51,559 nt of DNA from Burkholderiaceae bacterium (GTDB taxonomy: Bacteria > Pseudomonadota > Gammaproteobacteria > Burkholderiales > Burkholderiaceae_C), in the NCBI GenBank assembly GCA_018780645.1, contig JADMJJ010000058.1, forward strand, positions 1 through 51,559. Reading direction: 5' to 3'. Position numbers and translations under genes: made by a program. The stretch's first letter is position 1; each line of letters begins with the position of its first letter. The notes beneath the pieces are model-generated. The model saw only the letters and a program-made list of their open reading frames with translations. It did not search any database and was not told the DNA's origin. Of the stretch, positions 41,794-50,004 are shown one piece after another.

Positions 41794-42618
41794 ATGAACA
41801 CCAGCCACTATGCGCTGAAGACCGTTGCCGCCGCCGCCCTGGGCCTGGCCGCCCTCACCGCCCATGCCGTCGACGTGACGGTCACGCTGACCCAACTGGC
41901 GCCGGCCGGCGGCGTCGGCATTGCCCCGCTGTGGGTCGGCTTTCACAACAGCAGCTTCGACAGCTTCGATGCCGGCTCGGCCGCCTCGCTGGGCATCGAG
42001 CGCGCCGCCGAGGACGGCAGCGCCGCGCAGCTGAGCACCATCTTCGCCGCCAGCGTGGCCGGTGGCGTGCAAAGCACCCTGCCCGGCCCACCGGCCTTCC
42101 CTGGCGCCGTGCGCACGCGCACGCTGACCAACGTCGACCTGGCCGGCGTCAACCGCTACTTCAGCTATGCCGCGATGGTGGTGCTGAGCAATGACTTCTT
42201 CATCGGCAATGACGATGCCAAGGCCCACGACCTGTCCAGCATCGCCAACGGCGGCAAGATCTCCGTTCTGGTCGGCGGCAATGGCGACGTCTGGGACGCC
42301 GGCACCGAGGTCAACGACTTCCAGTACTCGCTGGCCAATGGCGCCTTCGGCATCGGCGGCGGCCAGGCAGGCCCGAACCAGGGCACAGATGAGCATGGTG
42401 TGGTCCATATCGTGACCGGCAACCCCTACACCAGCTTCCTGAGCCAGGGCTATGTGCCGAACGGTTACCAGTGGGGCGCGCTGGACTTCAATGCCGGCCC
42501 GGCCTTCGCGCGCATCGACATCGAGGTGGCGGCCGTGCCGGAGCCACAGAGCTATGCGCTGATGCTGGCCGGCTTGCTGGCCGTGGGCGCCATCGCCCGC
42601 CGCCGGGCCCGCGCCTGA
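41794..42618 (+). CDS. spondin-domain protein with PEP-CTERM anchor
   Basis: A 274-residue secreted protein. The signal peptide is residues 1-25 (ending AHA-VD). Residues about 26-220 are a Spondin_N-type domain (VTLTQLAPAGGVGIAPLWVGFHNSSFDSFDAGSAAS in parts, later FSYAAMVVLSNDFFIGND). The C-terminus has the sorting signal VPEPQSYALMLAGLLAVGAIARRRARA: PEP motif, hydrophobic stretch, basic end. Such proteins are processed by exosortase and often belong to extracellular matrix. AAGGAG stands eight bases before the ATG. It is divergent from the response regulator by 153 bases. Confidence 0.9.
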   Translation: MNTSHYALKTVAAAALGLAALTAHAVDVTVTLTQLAPAGGVGIAPLWVGFHNSSFDSFDAGSAASLGIERAAEDGSAAQLSTIFAASVAGGVQSTLPGPPAFPGAVRTRTLTNVDLAGVNRYFSYAAMVVLSNDFFIGNDDAKAHDLSSIANGGKISVLVGGNGDVWDAGTEVNDFQYSLANGAFGIGGGQAGPNQGTDEHGVVHIVTGNPYTSFLSQGYVPNGYQWGALDFNAGPAFARIDIEVAAVPEPQSYALMLAGLLAVGAIARRRARA

Positions 42619-42627
42619 GCCAGCGCC

Positions 42628-43326
42628 TCAGACCGGCCGGCTGTCGGACTTCAGGTACCAGGTGCTGATGCGCTGGCCGTTCCAGCGCAGCGTCACCTGC
42701 TCGGCCTGCCGGGCCGGCGGCACGGTAGCCCGGGGCGTGAACAGGGCCACGCAGTGGCTACCGGCGCGGCGCACGCTGTCGTAGGCCAGACCCGCCGAGC
42801 CGGTTTCCCGCAGGCGCAGACCGAAGGCCTGCGAGGCGGCATAGCTGTCGGGGTCGTGCAGGGCCCGATAGTCGCGGCCCTGGCGGCCGCGCAGATCCTG
42901 CAGCGAGGCCTTGACGCGAACCCGGTAGCAGCGCAGATCGACTTCGATCGCCGGCTCGGCCGTGCGCGCCAGAAAGCGCGCCCGGTGATGACTCAGCTCG
43001 GCCACCGCCGTTTCCAGCTCGGCCGCGGCATAGTAAACACCATACGTGCCGTTGCTGAAGCGCGAGCCCTCCGGGTTCAGATGGGTGAAGGCAGCCATGA
43101 TGGGGCTGCAGCCCGGGCCGCTGATGCGCTGCTCGGCCGGCACCAGGCTCAACTCGCCGATCTCGTCGCGCAGCCGCGGATTGCCCAGCGACTCGACGGC
43201 GAACACCGCAGCCAGATCGGCCGGATCGGCCACCGCCTCGAACAGCGAGATCGGCGGGAAGCGGCTGGGCACCAGCCGGCAGGAGTCCGGCCAGTCCAGC
43301 TCGACCAGCGGCCAGCTGAGGCTCAA
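42628..43326 (-). CDS. RES-domain toxin
   Basis: A 232-residue protein of the RES family, NAD-degrading toxins. Conserved features are the early Arg in CRLVPSRFPPISLF, the Glu in GVYYAAAELETAVAELSHH and a later region with YAASQAFGLRLRETGSAGLAYDSVRRAGSHCVALF in parts that carries the Ser/His of the family. The gene overlaps the antitoxin gene upstream by four bases. RES toxins deplete NAD+ when not bound by their Xre-type partner. Confidence 0.9.
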   Translation of the reverse strand: MSLSWPLVELDWPDSCRLVPSRFPPISLFEAVADPADLAAVFAVESLGNPRLRDEIGELSLVPAEQRISGPGCSPIMAAFTHLNPEGSRFSNGTYGVYYAAAELETAVAELSHHRARFLARTAEPAIEVDLRCYRVRVKASLQDLRGRQGRDYRALHDPDSYAASQAFGLRLRETGSAGLAYDSVRRAGSHCVALFTPRATVPPARQAEQVTLRWNGQRISTWYLKSDSRPV

Positions 43327-43727
43327 GCCCAGCCGCCCCGCTGCGCGTCCAGGTACTGGCGCACGACGAACAGGTCGGACACCTGGCCCGCCAGCATGCG
43401 CTCCAGCGCTGGCCGGCCGCCGAACAGCGGCGCGGTATTGGGCTTGCGCACCCAGGCGTTGGCCCGCTCCGGAATGGGCAGAAGTATCTGCAGGCCGGAG
43501 TAGATGCCGAACAGGTGTGACAGGCGCTCCAGGGTCGCCGCATCCAGCCCGGTCTTGATGCGCCCGGCCTTCCAGTCGTAATAGGTGCTGCGGCCACAGC
43601 CCAGCAGGCGCTGCTGCTCCTCATTGCTGAGGCCCCAGGCTTTGGCGATGCTGAAGAAGGTGCGCAGTGCGGCCTGGGCGGCGGGTGCCGAATAGACATC
43701 GGGCTGCGCTTCGGCGGGGTGGATCAT
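43323..43727 (-). CDS. Xre/MbcA/ParS-type antitoxin of RES toxin
   Basis: A 134-residue antitoxin from ATG 43727, with GGAG seven bases before it (a GTG at 43739 would add four residues). An Xre-like helix-turn-helix is at about residues 30-60 (WGLSNEEQQRLLGCGRSTYYDWKAG), followed by the MbcA/ParS/Xre toxin-binding domain (LFGIYSGLQILLPIPERANAWVRKPNTAPLFGGRPALERMLAG in parts). It binds the RES toxin and represses the operon. Two inverted repeats lie just upstream. Confidence 0.9.
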   Translation of the reverse strand: MIHPAEAQPDVYSAPAAQAALRTFFSIAKAWGLSNEEQQRLLGCGRSTYYDWKAGRIKTGLDAATLERLSHLFGIYSGLQILLPIPERANAWVRKPNTAPLFGGRPALERMLAGQVSDLFVVRQYLDAQRGGWA

Positions 43728-43763
43728 GGCGGGCTCCACAGCCAGCGAACGGCCGGCTCTCGG

Positions 43764-43801
43764 CCAAGTATAGATACAAACTTGGACAAATTTCTGAAAT
43801 T
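43764..43801 (-). promoter_or_regulatory. candidate operator of the RES/Xre operon
   Basis: CCAAGT (43764-43769) and ACTTGG (43780-43785) form a 6-base inverted repeat. AATTTC-T-GAAATT (43789-43801) is a second, perfect one. On the minus strand TATACT inside the first repeat could be the -10 box. The site lies 40-75 bases before the antitoxin start. The operator role is inferred. Confidence 0.5.
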
Positions 43802-43818
43802 AATCCACGACTAGACTT

Positions 43819-45501
43819 TCAGGCACGACCATCCCGCTCCGGCAGCCACACCGCCACCAGCGCCTTGAATTTGGACCACACCGACAGGCGCTCCTCCGAC
43901 AGGGCGTCCAAAAAGTCCGACAGGCGCTTGGACTTGCTCATGGTGTAGACCGTCAGCCCCGTAGTGATGACGAAGACCAAGGCGAAGATGCTCAGCCGGC
44001 GCGACACCGGGGCGTCCGCCTCGGCGAACAGATTCATGCCCAGGAAGCCGGTGGTGACGGTGCCGATCAGGCCGAAGATCGTCACCACCGTCAGCCGCAC
44101 CACGGTGTTGGCCTGGCGGCGCAGGCTGTCGGCATCGAGATAGCTGTTCATGTCGGCAATACGCTCCTTGACCTCGGCGTACAGCGCATCGACATGCAGA
44201 TGCGTGACGCACATCTGGAACAGCGCGCGCACCTGGGCCTGATCCGATATCTCGTGGAACCAGTAGCGATGGGTGAAGCGCAAAAAGACCTCGAAGCTGT
44301 CGCGTATCGTGCGCTTGAAGCGCTTGACGCTGGCCGGGCGGCTGATGTCCAGGCCCTTCAGCGCCTCGACCAGGCGGTCTGAGAACATCAAGAGCGCGGC
44401 CTTCTGGAAGTGCGCGATCAGGAACAGCAGGAAGTGCTGATGGCGAAACTGGGCCAGCACACCGCGGTCGCGGCAGCCAAAGAACTCGGAGCGGGCATCG
44501 CCCACCACCACCAGCGCATGGCCGTTGCACAGATAGCGGGTGTTGGGCGCCGCGCCGGCCCCTGACCAGAAGCGGTCGTAGCAGTAGCGCTGCTCGAAGT
44601 CGGCCAGGTGCTGGTCGCCGTAGGGCAGCTGGGTGTCTTCGGCGGCGGCGGTGACCAGGCCCAGGCGGACGAAGTCGCTGCGCTTGAGCGCGCGCGGATC
44701 GTCCAGCGACAGATACGCCATCATCGGCATCCGGTAGTACTCGATCTGCCGGTAGCGCAGCAAGCCCTCCTCGTCGGAATGGTGGCTGACCAGGGGCTCC
44801 AGCACATAGGCCCAGTGGGTGGCCACGCGAGGCGCGCGGTGCTCGCAGACATGGGCCAGAAAGGCCTCGCGCTGCTGGGTGTCTGAGCGGGCCAGTACCT
44901 GGCCATCGGCACCCAGCCACTCCAGGCTCTCAAGACAGTGCAGCGCCCGGCCCTGGGCATCCCAGCCGGCCGGGTAGGCGCGGCCGAAGCGGTACAGCAG
45001 CTCCTGCACCTGGCTCAGCGGCAGGTTGTCAGCGGCCACCTCGACATTCAGCAACACGACATCGACATCGTAGAAGAAGTACAGGTCCAGATGGACGACG
45101 CTCAGGCTCAACGGCGCGTCACCGGGCCGGGGCACGACGCGCAGGCCGCTGATGTCATGCCGGCGGAACACCCTCATCGGCGAGCCCGAGCTGCCCTCCT
45201 GCCCGCCACGGCGCGCACGGCCATCGCCATACAGAAAGCGCTGCACCACCGGCAGAAAGGAGACGAACTCGTTGTAATGGCGCTCGTGGAAGCCCTCCCT
45301 GTCACCGGTGTACTCGTCCACGACCTCGCGCCAGGGCGAGCGCTCACCCAGATCGCGCAGCAACTGCCAGGGCGGGCGTCTGTCACCCGCGGCACGCTCG
45401 GGCGGCATCAGCCGCAGGGGCCATAGCAAGACCTGGCGCAGATGGCGCACCAGGGTGTCGCTGCGTTCGGTGCTTGGCGTCTCGGCGGTCGGGCTCAACA
45501 T
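43819..45501 (-). CDS. CorA-like metal ion transporter with long N-terminal domain
   Basis: A 560-residue protein. The C-terminus has two membrane segments (about residues 468-487 and 504-524) with the GMN signature in TGFLGMNLFAE, right after the first helix, as in CorA magnesium/divalent-ion channels. A long helix with NSYLDADSLRRQANTVVRLTVV precedes it. The N-terminal 450 residues are longer than in E. coli CorA (316 in all) and form the cytoplasmic funnel with extra parts. The ion carried is not readable. ATG 45501 is the first good start. Confidence 0.85.
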   Translation of the reverse strand: MLSPTAETPSTERSDTLVRHLRQVLLWPLRLMPPERAAGDRRPPWQLLRDLGERSPWREVVDEYTGDREGFHERHYNEFVSFLPVVQRFLYGDGRARRGGQEGSSGSPMRVFRRHDISGLRVVPRPGDAPLSLSVVHLDLYFFYDVDVVLLNVEVAADNLPLSQVQELLYRFGRAYPAGWDAQGRALHCLESLEWLGADGQVLARSDTQQREAFLAHVCEHRAPRVATHWAYVLEPLVSHHSDEEGLLRYRQIEYYRMPMMAYLSLDDPRALKRSDFVRLGLVTAAAEDTQLPYGDQHLADFEQRYCYDRFWSGAGAAPNTRYLCNGHALVVVGDARSEFFGCRDRGVLAQFRHQHFLLFLIAHFQKAALLMFSDRLVEALKGLDISRPASVKRFKRTIRDSFEVFLRFTHRYWFHEISDQAQVRALFQMCVTHLHVDALYAEVKERIADMNSYLDADSLRRQANTVVRLTVVTIFGLIGTVTTGFLGMNLFAEADAPVSRRLSIFALVFVITTGLTVYTMSKSKRLSDFLDALSEERLSVWSKFKALVAVWLPERDGRA

Positions 45502-45552
45502 GAGCCGCAGTGTAGGTTCAGCTGCGGCCTTGCGGATAGCCCGGGCGGGCCC

Positions 45553-45906
45553 CTATCGCGAGGCGCGCAGCCGCAGCCGTTGCGCCGTGAGCAACAGCAT
45601 CAGCACCGCCGCCAGCCACGCGAACACCCAAGGTGTGGCCTGGCTCCACCAGGCCCCGGCCACACAGGCCCCGGCCAAGGTCATCGCATTGCCGAAGCCG
45701 AACCCGCGACCTTGCCCATAGCTGGCCAGCACCATCAGCCCCAGCCACAGGCCCAGCAACACACGCAGACCCAGCAGCGCGCCCTCGGCCCCGTCCAGCG
45801 CGAGCAGGCCCAGCAGGGCCGGCCATTGCACCAGGGCAAAGGTGTAGGGCTCGGCGATGGCGCGGGTGGTGGGGTCCAGGGTGGGCATGGTGGCGGTCGG
45901 GTTCAT
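45553..45906 (-). CDS. small membrane protein of unknown function
   Basis: A 117-residue protein with three or four membrane segments (about residues 24-40, 45-62, 70-88 and 90-105). ATG 45906 is preferred because AAGGAG stands seven bases before it; an ATG six bases upstream is too close to that site. No conserved family was recognised. It lies alone between the CorA-like gene and the DUF4157 gene, on the same strand as both. Confidence 0.6.
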   Translation of the reverse strand: MNPTATMPTLDPTTRAIAEPYTFALVQWPALLGLLALDGAEGALLGLRVLLGLWLGLMVLASYGQGRGFGFGNAMTLAGACVAGAWWSQATPWVFAWLAAVLMLLLTAQRLRLRASR

Positions 45907-45975
45907 GGACATTCTCCTTCTGAAAGGCTTGCGGGACAGACCTGTTGCGACAGCAACTGCTCTGTCCCCAACTGA

Positions 45976-48900
45976 CTAACGGCGGAACAAACGCAGGCGC
46001 GACGGCGAAGCAGCGACCATCGCCGCCCAGTTGCCGCCGGTGCCTGCCTCCAGCGCCTCAACGCTGCGGTAGGGGCGATTCGGGAAACCGGGCGTCGGCG
46101 GCACCGGCCGACCGGCCAGGTTGGCCAGCTCGGCATCGCTCATATCGCTGACATAGGCCGGGCTGCGCGGCGCCCCCGACAGGTCGTACTGGTCGGGGCT
46201 CTCGACAATCGTGTTGGTGTGGCTGAACGGCGGCACCGGCGTGCCCGGCCGGCCGGCAGCGATATCGGTGGCCGTGCCGCTGACCTGCAGAGGCACGAAC
46301 TGCTCGGCGGCAATGATGTCGGCGATCACCGCGTCATCCGGGTTGCCGGTGGCGCGCAGCGCAGCCTGCTCGCTGGCGCGGGCATTGCGCCCGAAGGTGG
46401 CGCTGACGTTGAAGCACAGTGCCACATGCTCGTCATGCACACGGGTCTTGGCCTTCTCCTCGAACTGGCTGGACATCGTCGTGTTGGTCGATCCGGTCAG
46501 CGGCGTCAGATTGGCCCAGGAGGCGCCGGTGCCGCCCAGGTGGTGGTTCAGCAGATGGCCCTTGATGTAGTAGGTGGTGCCACCGTTGCGGCGCCGGCTC
46601 AGGGTCTCCCACAGGCCGCCGCTGACGCTGGGCTGGTCGCCCGGCGGGTGCACCTCGGTCAGCCGCGCCACCCTGACCCCGCTGCCCATGCCGCCGGTCA
46701 GCGGGCCGAAGGCCGGTGCGGTGGAGGCACCGGCGGCGTCGCCGCCCATCAGATCGCGCGCCATATCGGCCAGCTCATGGGTCAGGCGCACGACCTCGGT
46801 CGCGTCGGCCTCGCCCGGCGTCGTGCCGGCGCCTGTGGCGCTGGTGACATTTGGCGGAGCGGCGGTGCGCTGCAGGGCCAGCAGGCGACGGTGGGTGGCG
46901 CGGGCGGTGGCAATGCGGGTCAGCTTGGCCGGATCGGCGCCGGCCGATTGATCGTCGAGGAAGGATTCGAACGATTGCGGCTCGGAGGCAATGGTCAGCT
47001 GCGCGGTGGCGCCCTCGCCGGTGAAATACAGCTCATGCCGCTCGCCGTTGGCGGCCGTGAAGCCGAAGCGGTTGCTCCACCAGGCGCCGATGCTGGCCAC
47101 CGTCTCGCGTACCGCCGTGGCGCCGCGCCGGGCCATATCGATCAAGGCCTGGCCCAGCGAGATCGCGCGATCGATCAGCCAGTCCAGCGCGCGGTTGACC
47201 GTGCCCTGCACCGTCTCGACCAGCTCGCGGATGCGCTCGGACATCCGTCCCAGGCCGAACTGATTGGCCAGAAAGCCGATCGCCACCGGCATCGCATCGC
47301 CCAGCGCCGACTCCAGAAAGCCGGCCGCCGCATCGATCTGGCCGTGGGCGATGCCCAGGATGCCGTCCAGCACCTTGGAGGCGATCTCCAGCATCTCGCG
47401 CAGGTACTGGATGAAGGACTCGATCGCGTTGTAGACGGCGATCAGGGTGTTGATCACCGGCATGATGCCGGTCACATCGAGTAGGCTCATCAGCCAGCGC
47501 GTCGCCCGGCCTATGACCGCGTCGGTGATCCAGCCGATCACGCCCTGCAGCAGCGAGTCCCACAGATTGCCCAGCTGGCTCTGGATCTCGGTCCACAGGC
47601 CGGCCACGCCCTCGGTGGCCAGAATCGAGATGAAGCGCCAGACGCCGGTGGCGACATTGAGCATGGTGCGCAGCCTGGCGACCACGGTGGCATCGAGCCG
47701 CAAGGCCAGCCGCGCGAAGATGTTCTCCACCGTCACGCCCAAGACCTGCAGCACAAAGCCCAGCACCGAGCCGACCGAGAAATCAGCCGGCGGCGTGATG
47801 CCGGCCTCGCGCAGATGGCCGAACAGCCAGCCGGTGACGCCATTCAGCAGATGGGTGCCAATGCGCTCGAAGAACAGGCCGAAGCCGGCCCGCACGGCGC
47901 CGAGCAGGTTGATCAGGAAACCCACCGGGTCGGTGAGGATGTCGCCGATCGCCTGCGCCGCCTTGGCCAGCACCTGCACCACCAGCTCCGGCGGCAGGCC
48001 CAGCACGCGCAGCACCGCCTGGAAGAAGCTCCAGGCCGCGCCGGCCAGATCGCCATCGACAAAGACCTGGCGCAGGATGCGCATCGCCGTGCGCTGCACC
48101 CGCGGCCACAGGCTGGGGTCGGTGAAGAACTGGCCGAACACCGGGATGCGGCCGAGGATCTGGTTCAGGACGAAGTTCTTGATCGGTTCGCGTATGCAGC
48201 AGGGGATTGCCTCCCAGACGGTGCTCAGGATCAGCTGCGGCAGCGCCATCAAGTCGCCCACCACTTCGATCAGCCGCCGCACCACGCCGGCCGCCGCCTG
48301 GATGAAGGGCGACAGCGCATCGAAGCCCTGCAGCAGCAGATCGAACAGGCCCACCACCTGTTGCTGCGCCCAGCTGACCAGGTTCTGCGCCGCCGTCTCC
48401 AGCCAGCCCAGAGCGCTGGCCAGCACCGAGAGAATACTGCTGGCGCGCAGCTGGTTCATCACATTGGTGACCATCGTTCCCAGCGCGCCGACCTTCTCGC
48501 TGATCCAGGCGCCGCCGACGATGATCACGCCGCGCACCCCGGCAATGATCTGCTCGACGCTGGGCAGGATCTCCGCCAGGCTCTCGCGGTTCTCGGCCAC
48601 CGCATCGCCGCCACCCATATCGCTGGCCGTGGTATTCAGCTGGCCGGACAGCTGCTGCATCTGCTCGCCGAAGTTGCTGAGGAAGGGCGGCGGCAGCATC
48701 TCGGCCACCTGCGTGGCGACGCTGGAGATAGGTTCCCAGACCGGCCGCGTCTGCTCCTTGACCCAGTCCCAGGCCTCGCCGGCCTTGCCCGTCACCCAGC
48801 CGAGGATGCCGCCGGAGCTGTCGCCGGTGCCGGCGTCCTCCGGGCCGAACAGCTGCTCCTTGACCCAGCCCCAGGCGTCGCCAACGGCGCTGCGTATCGG

Positions 48901-50004
48901 CTCGGTCCAGTCCCAGATATCGGCACCGAACTGTTCGATGCCGGCCCAGACGTCGCCGGCAAAATTGCGCAGCCACTCGATCGCCGGCGCGCCATAGCCG
49001 GACCAGAGGTCGCTGAAGAAGGTGCCTATCGGTCGCAGGAACTCGGTCAGGCTGTCCCAGGCCTCGCCGGCGACCTCGGTGACAAAGGTCTTGAGCTGAT
49101 CGACGGCGTCCAGCAGCGGCTGGCAGTCACCGGACATCAGCGCGGCCAGGATGTCACCGGCCCGAGCCACCAGGCCGGTGAACAGGGCCAGCATCAGCGC
49201 CAAGGTGCCGCTGGGGTCCAAGGCATTGAGCACCGAGGCCACGCCATCGAAGGCCTGCGAGACCTTGTCGCGTATCCACTGCACCGGGCCGACCTCGATG
49301 ATGGGCACCAGCTGCGGCGCCACGCGGCGCACCAGGGCCATCGCCACATCGCCTATCGCTTCGCCGGCGGCATCGACCAGGGCCCCGCCCGCATCGGCGA
49401 CGGCGCCGCCGGCATCGGACACCATATCGACGGCGCCAGAGGCCAGATCGCCGGCATCGTCCAGCCAGTCGCCCTGCACTTTCAGCTGCGGCGTCTGCGT
49501 CGCGGTCAGCGGCAGGTTCTGGTGGATGCGGCTGGCGTTGTCGGCGGCCTCGCGCTCGGCGGCCTGGTCGACCGCCTTGCGACCACGCGCGCCTCCATCG
49601 GCCACGCCGCTGCGCAGCAGGGCCGGGCCGGCCCGGCGCTGCTGCACGACATGGGTCAGCTCGTGCGCCAGCAGCCCGCGACCCTCTTGCGACTGCGGGT
49701 TGTAGGTGCCGGCGCCGAACACCAGGTTCTCGCCCTGGGCATAGGCCGCCGCACCTACAGACTGGGCCGAGGCGGCGGCCGACGCATCGGCATGAACGCG
49801 CACGGTCGACAGCGGCTCGCCAAAGCGCCGGCCCATATCGGCCTGCACTGCGGGGGGCAGCGGCTGGCCGGCGGGGGCCTGCTGCAGAAAGCGCGGCATG
49901 CCGGCCGCTGTGTTGGACGCTTTGGTGCTTGCGCGCGGCGGCGCTCGCGCGACCCGCCGCGGGCCGGGCCGGCCGCTGCGGGAGCGCGTCGCCTGCGTGC
50001 GCAT
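45976..50004 (-). CDS. DUF4157 (eCIS core) giant protein with nuclease-like C-terminus
   Basis: A protein of 1342 residues. Near residues 50-125 is the DUF4157 domain, with the zinc-protease-like motif HELTHVVQQ (His at about 115). This domain is typical of eCIS-linked proteins. Residues about 170-1000 are long amphipathic helices without clear repeats. The end holds GHLLNHHLGG (from about residue 1149) with WANLTPLTGSTN, resembling His-Me finger DNA/RNA endonucleases, so the C-terminus is probably a toxic effector. The start overlaps the stop of the AAA+ gene (TGATG). It may be cargo loaded into the injection particle. Confidence 0.8.
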   Translation of the reverse strand: MRTQATRSRSGRPGPRRVARAPPRASTKASNTAAGMPRFLQQAPAGQPLPPAVQADMGRRFGEPLSTVRVHADASAAASAQSVGAAAYAQGENLVFGAGTYNPQSQEGRGLLAHELTHVVQQRRAGPALLRSGVADGGARGRKAVDQAAEREAADNASRIHQNLPLTATQTPQLKVQGDWLDDAGDLASGAVDMVSDAGGAVADAGGALVDAAGEAIGDVAMALVRRVAPQLVPIIEVGPVQWIRDKVSQAFDGVASVLNALDPSGTLALMLALFTGLVARAGDILAALMSGDCQPLLDAVDQLKTFVTEVAGEAWDSLTEFLRPIGTFFSDLWSGYGAPAIEWLRNFAGDVWAGIEQFGADIWDWTEPIRSAVGDAWGWVKEQLFGPEDAGTGDSSGGILGWVTGKAGEAWDWVKEQTRPVWEPISSVATQVAEMLPPPFLSNFGEQMQQLSGQLNTTASDMGGGDAVAENRESLAEILPSVEQIIAGVRGVIIVGGAWISEKVGALGTMVTNVMNQLRASSILSVLASALGWLETAAQNLVSWAQQQVVGLFDLLLQGFDALSPFIQAAAGVVRRLIEVVGDLMALPQLILSTVWEAIPCCIREPIKNFVLNQILGRIPVFGQFFTDPSLWPRVQRTAMRILRQVFVDGDLAGAAWSFFQAVLRVLGLPPELVVQVLAKAAQAIGDILTDPVGFLINLLGAVRAGFGLFFERIGTHLLNGVTGWLFGHLREAGITPPADFSVGSVLGFVLQVLGVTVENIFARLALRLDATVVARLRTMLNVATGVWRFISILATEGVAGLWTEIQSQLGNLWDSLLQGVIGWITDAVIGRATRWLMSLLDVTGIMPVINTLIAVYNAIESFIQYLREMLEIASKVLDGILGIAHGQIDAAAGFLESALGDAMPVAIGFLANQFGLGRMSERIRELVETVQGTVNRALDWLIDRAISLGQALIDMARRGATAVRETVASIGAWWSNRFGFTAANGERHELYFTGEGATAQLTIASEPQSFESFLDDQSAGADPAKLTRIATARATHRRLLALQRTAAPPNVTSATGAGTTPGEADATEVVRLTHELADMARDLMGGDAAGASTAPAFGPLTGGMGSGVRVARLTEVHPPGDQPSVSGGLWETLSRRRNGGTTYYIKGHLLNHHLGGTGASWANLTPLTGSTNTTMSSQFEEKAKTRVHDEHVALCFNVSATFGRNARASEQAALRATGNPDDAVIADIIAAEQFVPLQVSGTATDIAAGRPGTPVPPFSHTNTIVESPDQYDLSGAPRSPAYVSDMSDAELANLAGRPVPPTPGFPNRPYRSVEALEAGTGGNWAAMVAASPSRLRLFRR

